A stretch of 64,000 bases of DNA. It comes from Streptomyces anulatus (GTDB lineage: Bacteria > Actinomycetota > Actinomycetes > Streptomycetales > Streptomycetaceae). Under the pieces are notes generated by a model. The model was given only the letters and a program-made list of their open reading frames with translations. It searched no databases and was not told where the DNA came from. Position numbers and translations under genes: made by a program. Positions 26,737 to 33,829 of this stretch are shown one piece after another; the stretch's first letter is position 1; every line of letters starts with the position of its first letter. The stretch covers positions 124,001-188,000 of the forward strand of contig NZ_BMVK01000004.1 of the NCBI RefSeq assembly GCF_014650675.1, read 5' to 3'.

Positions 26737-27825
26737 ATGAGCCGCACCCCCAAGGACACCGAACTCGCCCGCAGACTGAGCCGCCGCAACATCCTCGGTG
26801 TCGCCGCAGGAGCCACCGCCGCCACCATCATCGGCACGGCGAGCGCCCAGGCCGACAGCCGCGGTCAGGGACACGGCCACGGCAACGGTCACGGACATGA
26901 CCACGGCCACGGTCACGGTCACGGCAAGGGCAAGCCCGTCCTGCCCCCCGGTCGCCTCGGCATCCAGCTCTACAGCCTCCGCGACCAGATCTCCACGCTG
27001 GGCTTCGCGCCGGTCTTCGCCGAACTGGAGAAGTACGGCTACGACGAGATCGAACTCGCGGGCTACACCCAGGGCTCGGCCGGTCCCATCACCCTGGCCC
27101 AGCTCAAGCGGCTGGCCCGGGACCACGGACTCAACCCGATCGGCAGCCACGTCGGCTACTACGACGACAACAACCCCGGCGCGTACACCTTCGCCCAGAA
27201 CCTGGAGAAGGTCCTGGACGACGCCCAGGCGCTCGGCCTCAAGCACATCGGCACGGCCTCGGGCCCCTTCCGCTACGGCTCCACGGTCGACGGCTGGAAG
27301 CGGGCGGCGGAGGAGTTCAACATCTACGGGGCGGCCGCCCGCAAGCGCGGCATGAAGTTCTACCAGCACAACCACGCCGAGGAATTCTCCTTCGCGACCG
27401 ACAAGCCGAACGTGCGTCTCTACGACGTTCTGCTCGAGGAGACCGACCCGGACCTCGTCTACCTGGAGATGGACATCTACTGGGCGTTCTGCGCCCAGTT
27501 CCGCTTCAGCAAGCGCGTGGACGGCAGCCCGGCCCCGCTCGACCCGCTGAAGTACGTCCTGAAGCACCCGAACCGCTACCCGCTCTTCCACGTCAAGGAC
27601 GGGGTCCGCGACGAGACCACCCGCGACGGCTACCGCATGTCGGACGTGGGCGACGGGGACATCGACTACAAGACGTTCCTGTCCAAGGTCACCCGGCGCA
27701 CCCACCACGGCCGGACCTACCACCACTGGCAGGCGGAGCACGACAACCCGGTCGAGTCGCTCGCGTTCGCCCGCAAGTCGAGCGAGCACCTGCACTCCCT
27801 GCGCGAGGGCCGCTGCGGCGACTGA
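26737..27825 (+). CDS. Tat-exported TIM-barrel sugar isomerase/epimerase with a His-rich linker
   Basis: 362 residues. The twin-arginine signal is at residues 12-45 (LSRRNILGVAAGATAATIIG). A linker of alternating Gly-His residues (about 48-70; at least ten His) follows and should bind metal. The barrel begins RLGIQLYSLRDQIS; metal-site residues are in KFYQHNHAEEFS, VYLEMDIYWAFCA, LFHVKDG and HWQAEHDN. Start ATG at 26737 after AAGGGAG. It closes the locus; the gap of 67 bases to eboF has no terminator, so co-transcription is likely. Probably acts on a sugar outside the cell, complementing the secreted protein at 15225 (inference). Confidence 0.9.
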   Translation: MSRTPKDTELARRLSRRNILGVAAGATAATIIGTASAQADSRGQGHGHGNGHGHDHGHGHGHGKGKPVLPPGRLGIQLYSLRDQISTLGFAPVFAELEKYGYDEIELAGYTQGSAGPITLAQLKRLARDHGLNPIGSHVGYYDDNNPGAYTFAQNLEKVLDDAQALGLKHIGTASGPFRYGSTVDGWKRAAEEFNIYGAAARKRGMKFYQHNHAEEFSFATDKPNVRLYDVLLEETDPDLVYLEMDIYWAFCAQFRFSKRVDGSPAPLDPLKYVLKHPNRYPLFHVKDGVRDETTRDGYRMSDVGDGDIDYKTFLSKVTRRTHHGRTYHHWQAEHDNPVESLAFARKSSEHLHSLREGRCGD

Positions 27826-27832
27826 CGGGTGG

Positions 27833-27869
27833 AGCCCGGCCCGCCGGAGTCTCTCCGGCGGGCCGGGCT
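27833..27869. terminator. Bidirectional terminator overlapping the DUF2254 stop codon
   Basis: A perfect 17-bp stem, 27833-27849 with 27853-27869, and a 3-base loop. It lies between convergent genes; two bases of the TAG stop of the DUF2254 gene (27868-27870) are in the stem. Confidence 0.85.
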
Positions 27870-29172
27870 ACCCGATTCCCTGCCGGTCCGGAAGCAGGGC
27901 GAACTCCCGGTCGGCCGACACCGGCACCGTGCGCTCCACGGTCTGGACGAGCAGCGCACGATGCCTGACCAGGGACCTCTTCCGGTCCTCGGGAACGAGC
28001 AGCAGCAGATCGTCCAGCCCGGCCATGAGCCGGCGCGACACCTGGGGACTGCCGGCGACACACCACCGGATCTCCTCGAAGGCGAGGTCGACCAGGTCCT
28101 CCCACTCCGGACCGTCCTGCACCAGGCGCACCCGCCCGTCCCGGTCCCGGTGGTGCACGGCCCCGAGCGGCAGGTGCGCCACGGCCGCCAGGAACTGCAC
28201 GATCCGGTCCAGGCACTGCACGGCGGTGGTCGGATCGTTCACCGACGTCGACAGGGCCCGCAGCGCGATGTCCGCGAGCTGACGCAGCCCGAACGCCAGA
28301 TCCTGGTGCAGGGTGCGCTCCACCGAGACGGAGACCGTGTACCGCAGCCGGTGCGGAGGCGGCACGGCCCCGCCATGGACGGCGAGCACCGGCGTCCCCG
28401 GCACCACGAAGTCCCCGATACGGGGAATGAGCCGCAGCACGACGTCCTGCCGCCGCGCGGCCCGGACCAGCCGCGCCGTATTCACGTCCCGCAGCACCCC
28501 GGCCCGCCCCTCGTGCATCACCCGCGCGGTCTCCGGCCCCGGCCCGTCCTCTCCCCGCGACCCCCTCGGCATCCGGCCCAGCACCCGCAACGAGTCGCGG
28601 GCGATCCGGTCGACGACCGGCCCCACCTGCATCAGCCGCAGCGTCGCGCTCACGTAGACGACGAAGAGCAGCAGGCTCAGCCCGAGCATCACCAGGATGA
28701 GCAGGCTCTGCACCAGCGGGACCGAGACCACCCGGCGCGGGTCGCTCTCGCTCTCGTAGGAGGAGAGCACCAGCAACGAGAAGAGGAACGTCGCCAGGAA
28801 CACCGTCAGCGTGAGCTTGCTGATCCGGCTCCTGACGAAGATCCGCACCACCCGGGGCGTCAGCTGGCCGCTCGCCATCTGCACCGCGACCAGCGAGATG
28901 CTGAACACGACGCCGATGAACGTCATCATCGCCGAGCTGATCGTGGTCACGATCGTCTTCGCGTCCTGGGAGAACGCGATCAGCTCCCCCAGCTCGTCGT
29001 ACGCCTCCTCCCGCTGGAGGAGCGTGACGATCGCGTCGTCCAGTTCGGTGGCGACCAGCCACAGGACGAACACGCAGACGAAACCCATGGTCGGGGCGAA
29101 CCAGAACGTGTCGCGCAGATGCTCGCGCAGAGGGGACAGCGGACGGGGCCGGCGGTAGCCGCGATCACTCAT
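27868..29172 (-). CDS. DUF2254-family membrane protein
   Basis: 434 residues. Four hydrophobic segments in the first 200 residues (FVCVFVLWLVATEL; TTISSAMMTFIGVVFSISLVAV; LTLTVFLATFLFSLLVLSS; SLLILVMLGLSLLLFVVYVS), then a ~230-residue soluble part with ALSTSVNDPTTAVQCLDRI, which marks the DUF2254 family. Function is not established. The ATG at 29172 (MSDRGYRRP) is chosen over an upstream in-frame ATG because the hydrophobic part starts at the family position. Unrelated to the ebo genes, from which it is separated by a strong terminator. Confidence 0.9.
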   Translation of the reverse strand: MSDRGYRRPRPLSPLREHLRDTFWFAPTMGFVCVFVLWLVATELDDAIVTLLQREEAYDELGELIAFSQDAKTIVTTISSAMMTFIGVVFSISLVAVQMASGQLTPRVVRIFVRSRISKLTLTVFLATFLFSLLVLSSYESESDPRRVVSVPLVQSLLILVMLGLSLLLFVVYVSATLRLMQVGPVVDRIARDSLRVLGRMPRGSRGEDGPGPETARVMHEGRAGVLRDVNTARLVRAARRQDVVLRLIPRIGDFVVPGTPVLAVHGGAVPPPHRLRYTVSVSVERTLHQDLAFGLRQLADIALRALSTSVNDPTTAVQCLDRIVQFLAAVAHLPLGAVHHRDRDGRVRLVQDGPEWEDLVDLAFEEIRWCVAGSPQVSRRLMAGLDDLLLLVPEDRKRSLVRHRALLVQTVERTVPVSADREFALLPDRQGIG

Positions 29173-29261
29173 GGACGCGAAGGTAGCCCCGGGACCTCCG
29201 AGGACCGGGGAGGCCGAGGTCCCACCGGCACGCCGCACCGCACTGACCACCGGATATACGG

Positions 29262-29291
29262 GTGAAGGGCGCGCCGAACCCCTGGTATTGT
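29262..29291 (+). promoter_or_regulatory. Possible tRNA-Leu promoter
   Basis: GTGAAG (29262-29267) and TATTGT (29286-29291), spacing 18, resemble -35/-10 boxes 46 bases before the tRNA. Weak sequence evidence only. Confidence 0.3.
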
Positions 29292-29336
29292 TTTCCATGT
29301 CGCCGCGGGGAACACACCGCGAACGACAGACACCTT

Positions 29337-29424
29337 GTCCGGGTGGCGGAATGGCAGACGCGCTAGCTTGAGGTGCTAGTGCCCTTTATCGGGCGTGGGG
29401 GTTCAAGTCCCCCCTCGGACACCA
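29337..29424 (+). tRNA. tRNA-Leu, anticodon GAG
   Basis: 88 nucleotides with encoded CCA. Acceptor GTCCGGG pairs with the 3' CCTCGGAC. The anticodon arm is CTAGC, loop TTGAGGT, GCTAG, giving anticodon GAG (codon CUC). A long variable arm (TGCCCTTTATCGGGC) and T arm GGGGGTTCAAGTCCCCC confirm a class II leucine tRNA. A T-rich hairpin terminator follows. Its 3' end CACCAGCGGTC is repeated at 32864. Confidence 0.96.
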
Positions 29425-29430
29425 GCGGTC
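29420..29430 (+). repeat. 11-bp direct repeat at tRNA 3' end (candidate attL)
   Basis: CACCAGCGGTC at the tRNA-Leu end and just after it; the same 11 bases occur at 32864-32874, in each case followed by a hairpin with loop region GCGACACTTTGTCGC. Confidence 0.4.
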
Positions 29431-29442
29431 AACTGACCAAAT

Positions 29443-29483
29443 AAAGCCGGTCAAAGCGACACTTTGTCGCTTTGACCGGCTTT
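29443..29483 (+). terminator. tRNA-Leu terminator
   Basis: A perfect 19-bp stem (29443-29461 with 29465-29483), loop CTT, ending in TTT followed by GTTGTTG. Confidence 0.85.
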
Positions 29484-29501
29484 GTTGTTGTGGTGGACGT
29501 G

Positions 29502-29535
29502 ATCTGGCCCTCTGCGGGTTCGCAGGGGGCCAGAT
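29502..29535. terminator. Second hairpin behind tRNA-Leu
   Basis: 29502-29516 (ATCTGGCCCTCTGCG) pairs with 29521-29535 with one wobble and a 4-base loop. It could back up the tRNA terminator or terminate the TetR gene reading leftwards. Confidence 0.5.
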
Positions 29536-29668
29536 GTGTTTGTGCTGTTAAGGCGGGATGTGTGGGGTGGGGTGGGTCAGGCTTCTGGGGTGGTGTCGGG
29601 GAGGCCGCTGGAACCGAGGGCCCAGCCGACCTGGTCCGCCGTCGCGTCACGTCGACTCGGTGCGGGCC

Positions 29669-30259
29669 CTACCCGAGCGCCGACGGCGGCGGGACCCGTT
29701 TCAGATCCGCCAGGTGGGTGTCTACGACCTTTACGGCCCAGTCCGTGCCCTCATCCTCGCCCTGCCGGATCATGTGCAGAGCGAGCCCGTCCACCATCGC
29801 GTGCAGGCGCTCGGTCTCGCCCCGGACGTCCGCCGGGGCCACGCCCACTGCGCGTACCACCCGTTCGCAGAGGTCTCGCACGGCCTGGTGCGCCGTGCGG
29901 TGTGTCGCACGCAGGGCGCCGTCCGCCATCGCCGCCGTGCCGAGGACGACGGTGATCTCCATCTCCAGGCGCCGCGACTCGTCCATGGGCAGCAGTTCCA
30001 ACAGGACCGCCCGCGCCCAGTTGGCGCCCGGCGCGATGGCGGCGACCCGCTCGGCCAGGCGCTCGACCACCAGCTCGTAGGCCCTGATCCGCAAGCTGGC
30101 CTGCGTCGGGAAGGTGTAGCGCAGCGAGCTCGGCGGAAGCCCCGCCTCGGCGGCGACCTTGCGCACCGACAGCGCCGGGATGCCGTCACGCACCAGAACT
30201 CTCCACGCCGCTTCCGTAACCCGGCGGTTGCGTTCATCGGTGTCGATCACACGAGGCAT
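29669..30259 (-). CDS. TetR-family transcriptional regulator
   Basis: 196 residues. The N-terminal TetR helix-turn-helix is at residues 12-58 (VTEAAWRVLVRDGIPALSVR then VAAEAGLPPSSLRYTF), followed by an all-helical ligand domain. Start ATG at 30259. It is divergent from two SMR exporter genes, with a clear inverted repeat between them, so it is the likely ligand-controlled repressor of the pump. The ligand is probably a cationic toxic compound (inference). Confidence 0.93.
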   Translation of the reverse strand: MPRVIDTDERNRRVTEAAWRVLVRDGIPALSVRKVAAEAGLPPSSLRYTFPTQASLRIRAYELVVERLAERVAAIAPGANWARAVLLELLPMDESRRLEMEITVVLGTAAMADGALRATHRTAHQAVRDLCERVVRAVGVAPADVRGETERLHAMVDGLALHMIRQGEDEGTDWAVKVVDTHLADLKRVPPPSALG

Positions 30260-30270
30260 GACGCCATTGT

Positions 30271-30319
30271 CGCACGACTGTGCGACTACGTGCTACTGTC
30301 TTTTTGGCACAGTCGTACG
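30271..30319. promoter_or_regulatory. TetR operator between regulator and SMR genes
   Basis: CGCACGACTGTGC (30271-30283) and GCACAGTCGTACG (30307-30319) are reverse complements at 12 of 13 bases. The region is the most AT-rich nearby and holds a -10-like TGCTACTGT at 30291, so binding would block the pump promoter. Confidence 0.6.
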
Positions 30320-30342
30320 AAAACATGGAGAGGAACGTGGAC

Positions 30343-30657
30343 ATGGCGTGGATCGTCTTGATCGCCTCCGCTGTGCTGGAGGCTGTCTGGGCCACCGCCC
30401 TGGGGATGTCCCAGGGATTTCGGCGGCCCGCCCCGACCGTCGTCTTCGCCGTCGCCATGACGCTGAGCATGGCGGGACTGGCCTATGCGATGACCTCGCT
30501 GCCCACTGGCACCGCTTACGCGGTGTGGGTCGGCATCGGTGCCGTCCTGACCGTCCTGGTCGCCGCCGCGCGGGGCCAGGAGAGGCTGACGCTTCTGCGC
30601 GCGGCCCTGCTGGCCGGCCTGATCGGCTGCGTCGTCGGACTGAAAGCGGTGAGCTGA
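30343..30657 (+). CDS. SMR-family multidrug/guanidinium-type exporter subunit 1
   Basis: 104 residues, four membrane helices. The essential Glu of the SMR proton/drug site is in SAVLEAVWATALG (residue ~13), and the helix-3 GTAYAVWVGIGAV motif is present. The start at 30343 is chosen because GGAGAGG lies just upstream and the protein then has the family length. The second SMR gene begins directly after its stop (TGAATG), so the two probably form a heterodimeric pump as in EbrAB-type pairs. Confidence 0.93.
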   Translation: MAWIVLIASAVLEAVWATALGMSQGFRRPAPTVVFAVAMTLSMAGLAYAMTSLPTGTAYAVWVGIGAVLTVLVAAARGQERLTLLRAALLAGLIGCVVGLKAVS

Positions 30658-31053
30658 ATGCCCTGGTTGATTCTCTTCCTCAGTGCCGTGCTGGAGGCCG
30701 TATGGGCCACCGCGCTCGGCGCCAGTGACGGCCTCTCCAAGCCCGTCGCGAGCGTGGTGTTCTTCACCGCGTTGGTCCTGAGCATGATCGGCCTGTCGCG
30801 CGCCGCGAAGCACATCCCCATCGGCGTCGCCTATGCCGTGTGGACCGGCACCGGTGCCGCCCTCACTGTGACATGGGCCATGGCCACCGGCGGCGAGGCG
30901 GCGAGCACGCTCAAAGTGCTGTTCCTGATCGGCATCATCGGCTGCATCGCCGGACTCAAGCTGTCCAAGCCGAGCCCGACCGGCAACGCAGCCCGTCCCA
31001 GTGGCACGGAAGACCGACCCGACAGCGCCGCAGCACCGAACCGGACCCCTTGA
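30658..31053 (+). CDS. SMR-family exporter subunit 2
   Basis: 131 residues. Four helices with the same Glu motif (SAVLEAVWATALGA) and GVAYAVWTGTGAALT. The last ~28 residues form a hydrophilic Pro/Ser/Thr tail absent from subunit 1, probably cytosolic. Start ATG directly follows the previous stop. A strong hairpin follows. Paired SMR subunits usually insert in opposite orientation (family knowledge). Confidence 0.93.
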   Translation: MPWLILFLSAVLEAVWATALGASDGLSKPVASVVFFTALVLSMIGLSRAAKHIPIGVAYAVWTGTGAALTVTWAMATGGEAASTLKVLFLIGIIGCIAGLKLSKPSPTGNAARPSGTEDRPDSAAAPNRTP

Positions 31054-31056
31054 GAT

Positions 31057-31101
31057 CCGTCCCGGGCGACCAGGCGTGCACTGCCCGGTCGCCCGGGACG
31101 G
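31057..31101. terminator. Terminator of the SMR operon
   Basis: CCGTCCCGGGCGACC (31057-31071) pairs perfectly with 31087-31101, loop 15 bases, four bases after the stop, between convergent genes. Confidence 0.75.
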
Positions 31102-31154
31102 CGAAAGCCGCCGGATGGATCCCGATGTGCCTCTCCGGGCACCCGGGCAAACTT

Positions 31155-31415
31155 TCAGGCTCTCGGTCCCGGGTCGACCGGGTGATCGGACAGGGCGTGG
31201 ACGGTGACGTCCATCCACGGCCAGACCGGCAGCGACGAGATGACGGCGTGGAGTTCGGTGGGGTCCGCCGCGTGCCGCAGTCCCCAGTTCCCGGTCCGGC
31301 CGGGCACCCGCCACATGCTGACCAGCGTCCCGGACGCGGCGAGTTCGGCGGCGCGGCGGCGCTCGTCGTCGGAGACCTCAGGCCAGGTGATCCGGATGTT
31401 GACGAGGAATTCCAT
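31155..31415 (-). CDS. Muconolactone delta-isomerase-like small protein
   Basis: 86 residues. MEFLVNIRITWPE at the start, then SGTLVSMWRVPGRTGNWGLRH and the closing LPVWPWMDVTVHALSDHP match the muconolactone isomerase (CatC) fold and length (about 90 residues). In the beta-ketoadipate pathway such enzymes turn muconolactone into the enol-lactone, but no catA/catB genes are nearby and many homologues have other roles. It lies 63 bases downstream of the decayed aldehyde dehydrogenase, in the same direction. Confidence 0.8.
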   Translation of the reverse strand: MEFLVNIRITWPEVSDDERRRAAELAASGTLVSMWRVPGRTGNWGLRHAADPTELHAVISSLPVWPWMDVTVHALSDHPVDPGPRA

Positions 31416-31477
31416 GGGACGCGTCCTGTTCCTGGTGGTGAGTGATTCCGGAGGCGGCCCGGCGGGGGAGGTGCGGG

Positions 31478-32866
31478 TCAGTCGCCGAACGGTTCGGCCG
31501 GGGTGCCGTGTTCGGTGATGACGGACTTTGTCGGAGGAACTCGGCGACGGCCTCGACGCCGTTCTCCCGGCCCCGGCCGGACTGTTTGTAGCCGCCGAAC
31601 GGCACGCTCCAGTGCGGCAGCCGGTAGGTGCTCACCCAGACCACGCCCGCCTCCAGCCGTCGCGCCACCCGGTGCGCACGCGCCGCATCGCGGGGGCCGG
31701 AAGCCAGCGGCCAGGCCGTACTCGACGGAGTTGGCCAACGCGACCGCCTCGTCCTCCGTGTCGAAGGGGTGCACCGTGACGACCGGGCCGAAGACCTCCT
31801 CCCGGCAGACCGCGAGGTCGGGCGTGGCGTCGGCCAGCACGGTCGGCTCGTACCAGAAGCCCGCCTCTGCCGGAGCGGCGACGGTGGCCCGCTTTCCGCC
31901 GGTGACGGCTCGCGCCCCCTTCGCGAGGGCGTCGTCCACATACCCCTCGATCCGTTCCAGAGCCGCGGCCGAGGCCACCGGCCCGACGTGGGTGCGCGGA
32001 TCGCGGGGGTCGCCGACCCGCAGCCGCCCGACCGCTTCCCCGTACCTGCGGAGTAACTCCTCGTACACCTCGCTCAGGACGAGGATCCGGGAGCCCGCGA
32101 CACAGGTCTGACCGGCTGCGGAGAAGGCGCCCTGCCGGGCCGCGACAATGGCTGCGTCGAGGTCGCCGTCGGCGAAGACGATGTGCGCGGACTTGCCGCC
32201 CGCCTCGCAGACGTACTGCTTCATCCGCTCGGCGGCGCGCGCCCCAAGCCGGCGGCCCTCTACGGCGCCGCCGATGACAACGCCGATCACCCCGGGCGGG
32301 AACCCCGCCTCCAGGGCCAGTTCGGCCAGACGCACCGAGGAGGCCGGGGCGCGCGGCGGCTTGAGGATCACGGTGTTGCCTGCGGCCAGCGCCGGGTCGA
32401 GTTTCCAGGAGCCCGGGGAGAGCGCGCCGTTGAAGGGAGTGAGCGCGGCGACGACGCCCAGCGGTTCCAGGGTGATGAGCGCCCTCGCCGTGCCGCTGAG
32501 CGGACGGGAGACGTCCTCCATGGTCTCCGCCACGGCCGCGAAGTAGCGGTTCCAACGGGCCAGCGCGCCGACCTCGCCCCGGGTGGCGGTGAGGGGTTTG
32601 CCGTTCGCCCGGGTTTCCAGCAGCGCGAGTTCCTCGGTGTGCGCGACCAGCACATCGCCGAGGCGGTGGAGCAGGTCGGCGCGGGCGTGGGCGGGAAGCG
32701 CGCCCCAGGACGGGGCGAGGAAAGCGGTGCGGGCGGCCTCGCCGGCGGCAACGCATACGCCATGACTGACGGCAGATAACCGGGGAACCGATCTTGTTCG
32801 ATCCGGGAACTGCCACTCCCGGTGGGGCTCATCGGTGCAGGCCAGAGGATTGTCTCGGTTGGCCAC
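31478..32866 (-). pseudogene. Decayed NAD-dependent aldehyde dehydrogenase
   Basis: The frame shows GVVAALTPFNGALSPGSWKL, EAGGKSAHIVF (catalytic Glu), QTCVAGSRI (catalytic Cys) and EEVFGPVVTVHPF. Four lesions are visible. The first ~50 family residues are missing and replaced by unrelated sequence before about 32765. About 33 residues carrying the FTGS cofactor motif are deleted around 32250. One extra C in the C-run at 31692-31696 shifts the frame. One missing base near 31531 shifts it back, after which TKSVITEHG is read. The region between the shifts (GGYKQSGRGRENG) is conserved in the other frame. Likely non-functional; sequencing error could explain the shifts but not the deletions. Confidence 0.82.
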
Positions 32867-32874
32867 CAGCGGTC
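32864..32874 (+). repeat. 11-bp direct repeat (candidate attR)
   Basis: CACCAGCGGTC, identical to the tRNA-Leu 3' end copy at 29420-29430. The bases before it do not keep the tRNA T arm. Confidence 0.4.
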
Positions 32875-32886
32875 GATCGACCGAAC

Positions 32887-32929
32887 AGAAGCCGGTTCCG
32901 GCGACACTTTGTCGCCGGGACCGGCTTCT
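32887..32929. terminator. Terminator hairpin similar to that of tRNA-Leu
   Basis: 32887-32906 pairs with 32910-32929 with one wobble, loop CTT. The core GCGACACTTTGTCGC and arms AAGCCGGT/ACCGGCTT match the hairpin at 29443-29483, with paired differences between. It also ends the minus-strand operon at 32937. Confidence 0.75.
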
Positions 32930-32936
32930 TCGTGTC

Positions 32937-33803
32937 TCAGTTTGGCGGAACCGCCCCGTGATCGAGAAGGTGCTCCGCCGTGAAGCCCAGCAGCCTGCGC
33001 GCGGCCGAGGTGTCCACCGGCGCCGCCCGGCCCGGCAGCGGGCTCCGCAGCTCGGTGGTGGGGTGGTAGCGGCGCAGCAGTTCCTCGGTCGGGTACGGCA
33101 CGATGATCTCGGGGGCGCAGACGTGGACCGCGTGCGCCGCGCGGCCGGGTACGTCCAGGGCCAGCAGCGCGGCCCGCGCCGCGTCGCGGACCTCCAGATA
33201 CGTCCACAGGTCCCTTGCCCCCGCCGCCGGGTCGGCCGTGAGCCGGGCGGCGTGCGCGCGCAGCCGTTCCTCGTAGCCGCCCACGTACGGATAGCGCAGG
33301 CACACCACGCTCATCCCGTGCCGCCGCGCCATCATCCGCGCGGTCAGCTCGTCCACCTGCTTGGAGAGGCCGTACGGGTCGGCGACCTGGGAGGCCATGG
33401 CCTCGTCGACCGGAGCGTACGGCGGATGCGGGTCCTCGGCGTCCGTCCAGGGCAGGCCCGTGACGCCCCAGGAGCTTGCCACCGCGGCATGCCGGATCCC
33501 GGCCCGGCCGGCCTCCTCCAGGACGGTGAAGGTGGCGAGGCTGTTGCCCGCGAAGACCTCGTACGCGGTGTTGCGCTCGGGGGTCGGGATCGCTGCCAGG
33601 TGGATGACCGCGTCGGCGCCCTCCAGAGCCGCCCGCACGGCTGTCGCGTCCGTCGCGTCACCGGTCACGACGAGGCGTGCCGCGAGATCACCGGGATCGT
33701 CGAGGACCAGGGCGTTCGCCTCGATCCCGCGCTCGGCGAGCAGCGCGAGGACCGCCCGCCCGATCCGCCCGGCGGCCCCGGTGACCATCGCTCTTGCGAC
33801 CAT
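32937..33803 (-). CDS. NAD-dependent epimerase/dehydratase-family protein (uronate dehydrogenase-like?)
   Basis: 288 residues, extended SDR. The Rossmann motif VTGAAGRIGRAV is at residues 8-19, the catalytic YGLSK near 147 and Ser in VASSWG near 110. Size and the YGLSK motif suit uronate dehydrogenases, which oxidise galacturonate/glucuronate to the aldaric lactone, and the neighbourhood (ABC importer, glycosidase, enolase-superfamily dehydratase) fits; this is inference, and a sugar-nucleotide epimerase is also possible. The ATG at 33803 has AGGAGAG upstream. Last gene of a seven-gene minus-strand operon, followed by the hairpin at 32887-32929. Confidence 0.85.
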   Translation of the reverse strand: MVARAMVTGAAGRIGRAVLALLAERGIEANALVLDDPGDLAARLVVTGDATDATAVRAALEGADAVIHLAAIPTPERNTAYEVFAGNSLATFTVLEEAGRAGIRHAAVASSWGVTGLPWTDAEDPHPPYAPVDEAMASQVADPYGLSKQVDELTARMMARRHGMSVVCLRYPYVGGYEERLRAHAARLTADPAAGARDLWTYLEVRDAARAALLALDVPGRAAHAVHVCAPEIIVPYPTEELLRRYHPTTELRSPLPGRAAPVDTSAARRLLGFTAEHLLDHGAVPPN

Positions 33804-33829
33804 GCGGTCACTCTCCTGAGTCGGTGCTT

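Noticed and set aside
29425..32860. A complete integrative element at tRNA-Leu
   Set aside because: No integrase, excisionase or replication gene and only an 11-base repeat. Kept only as a possible degraded island.
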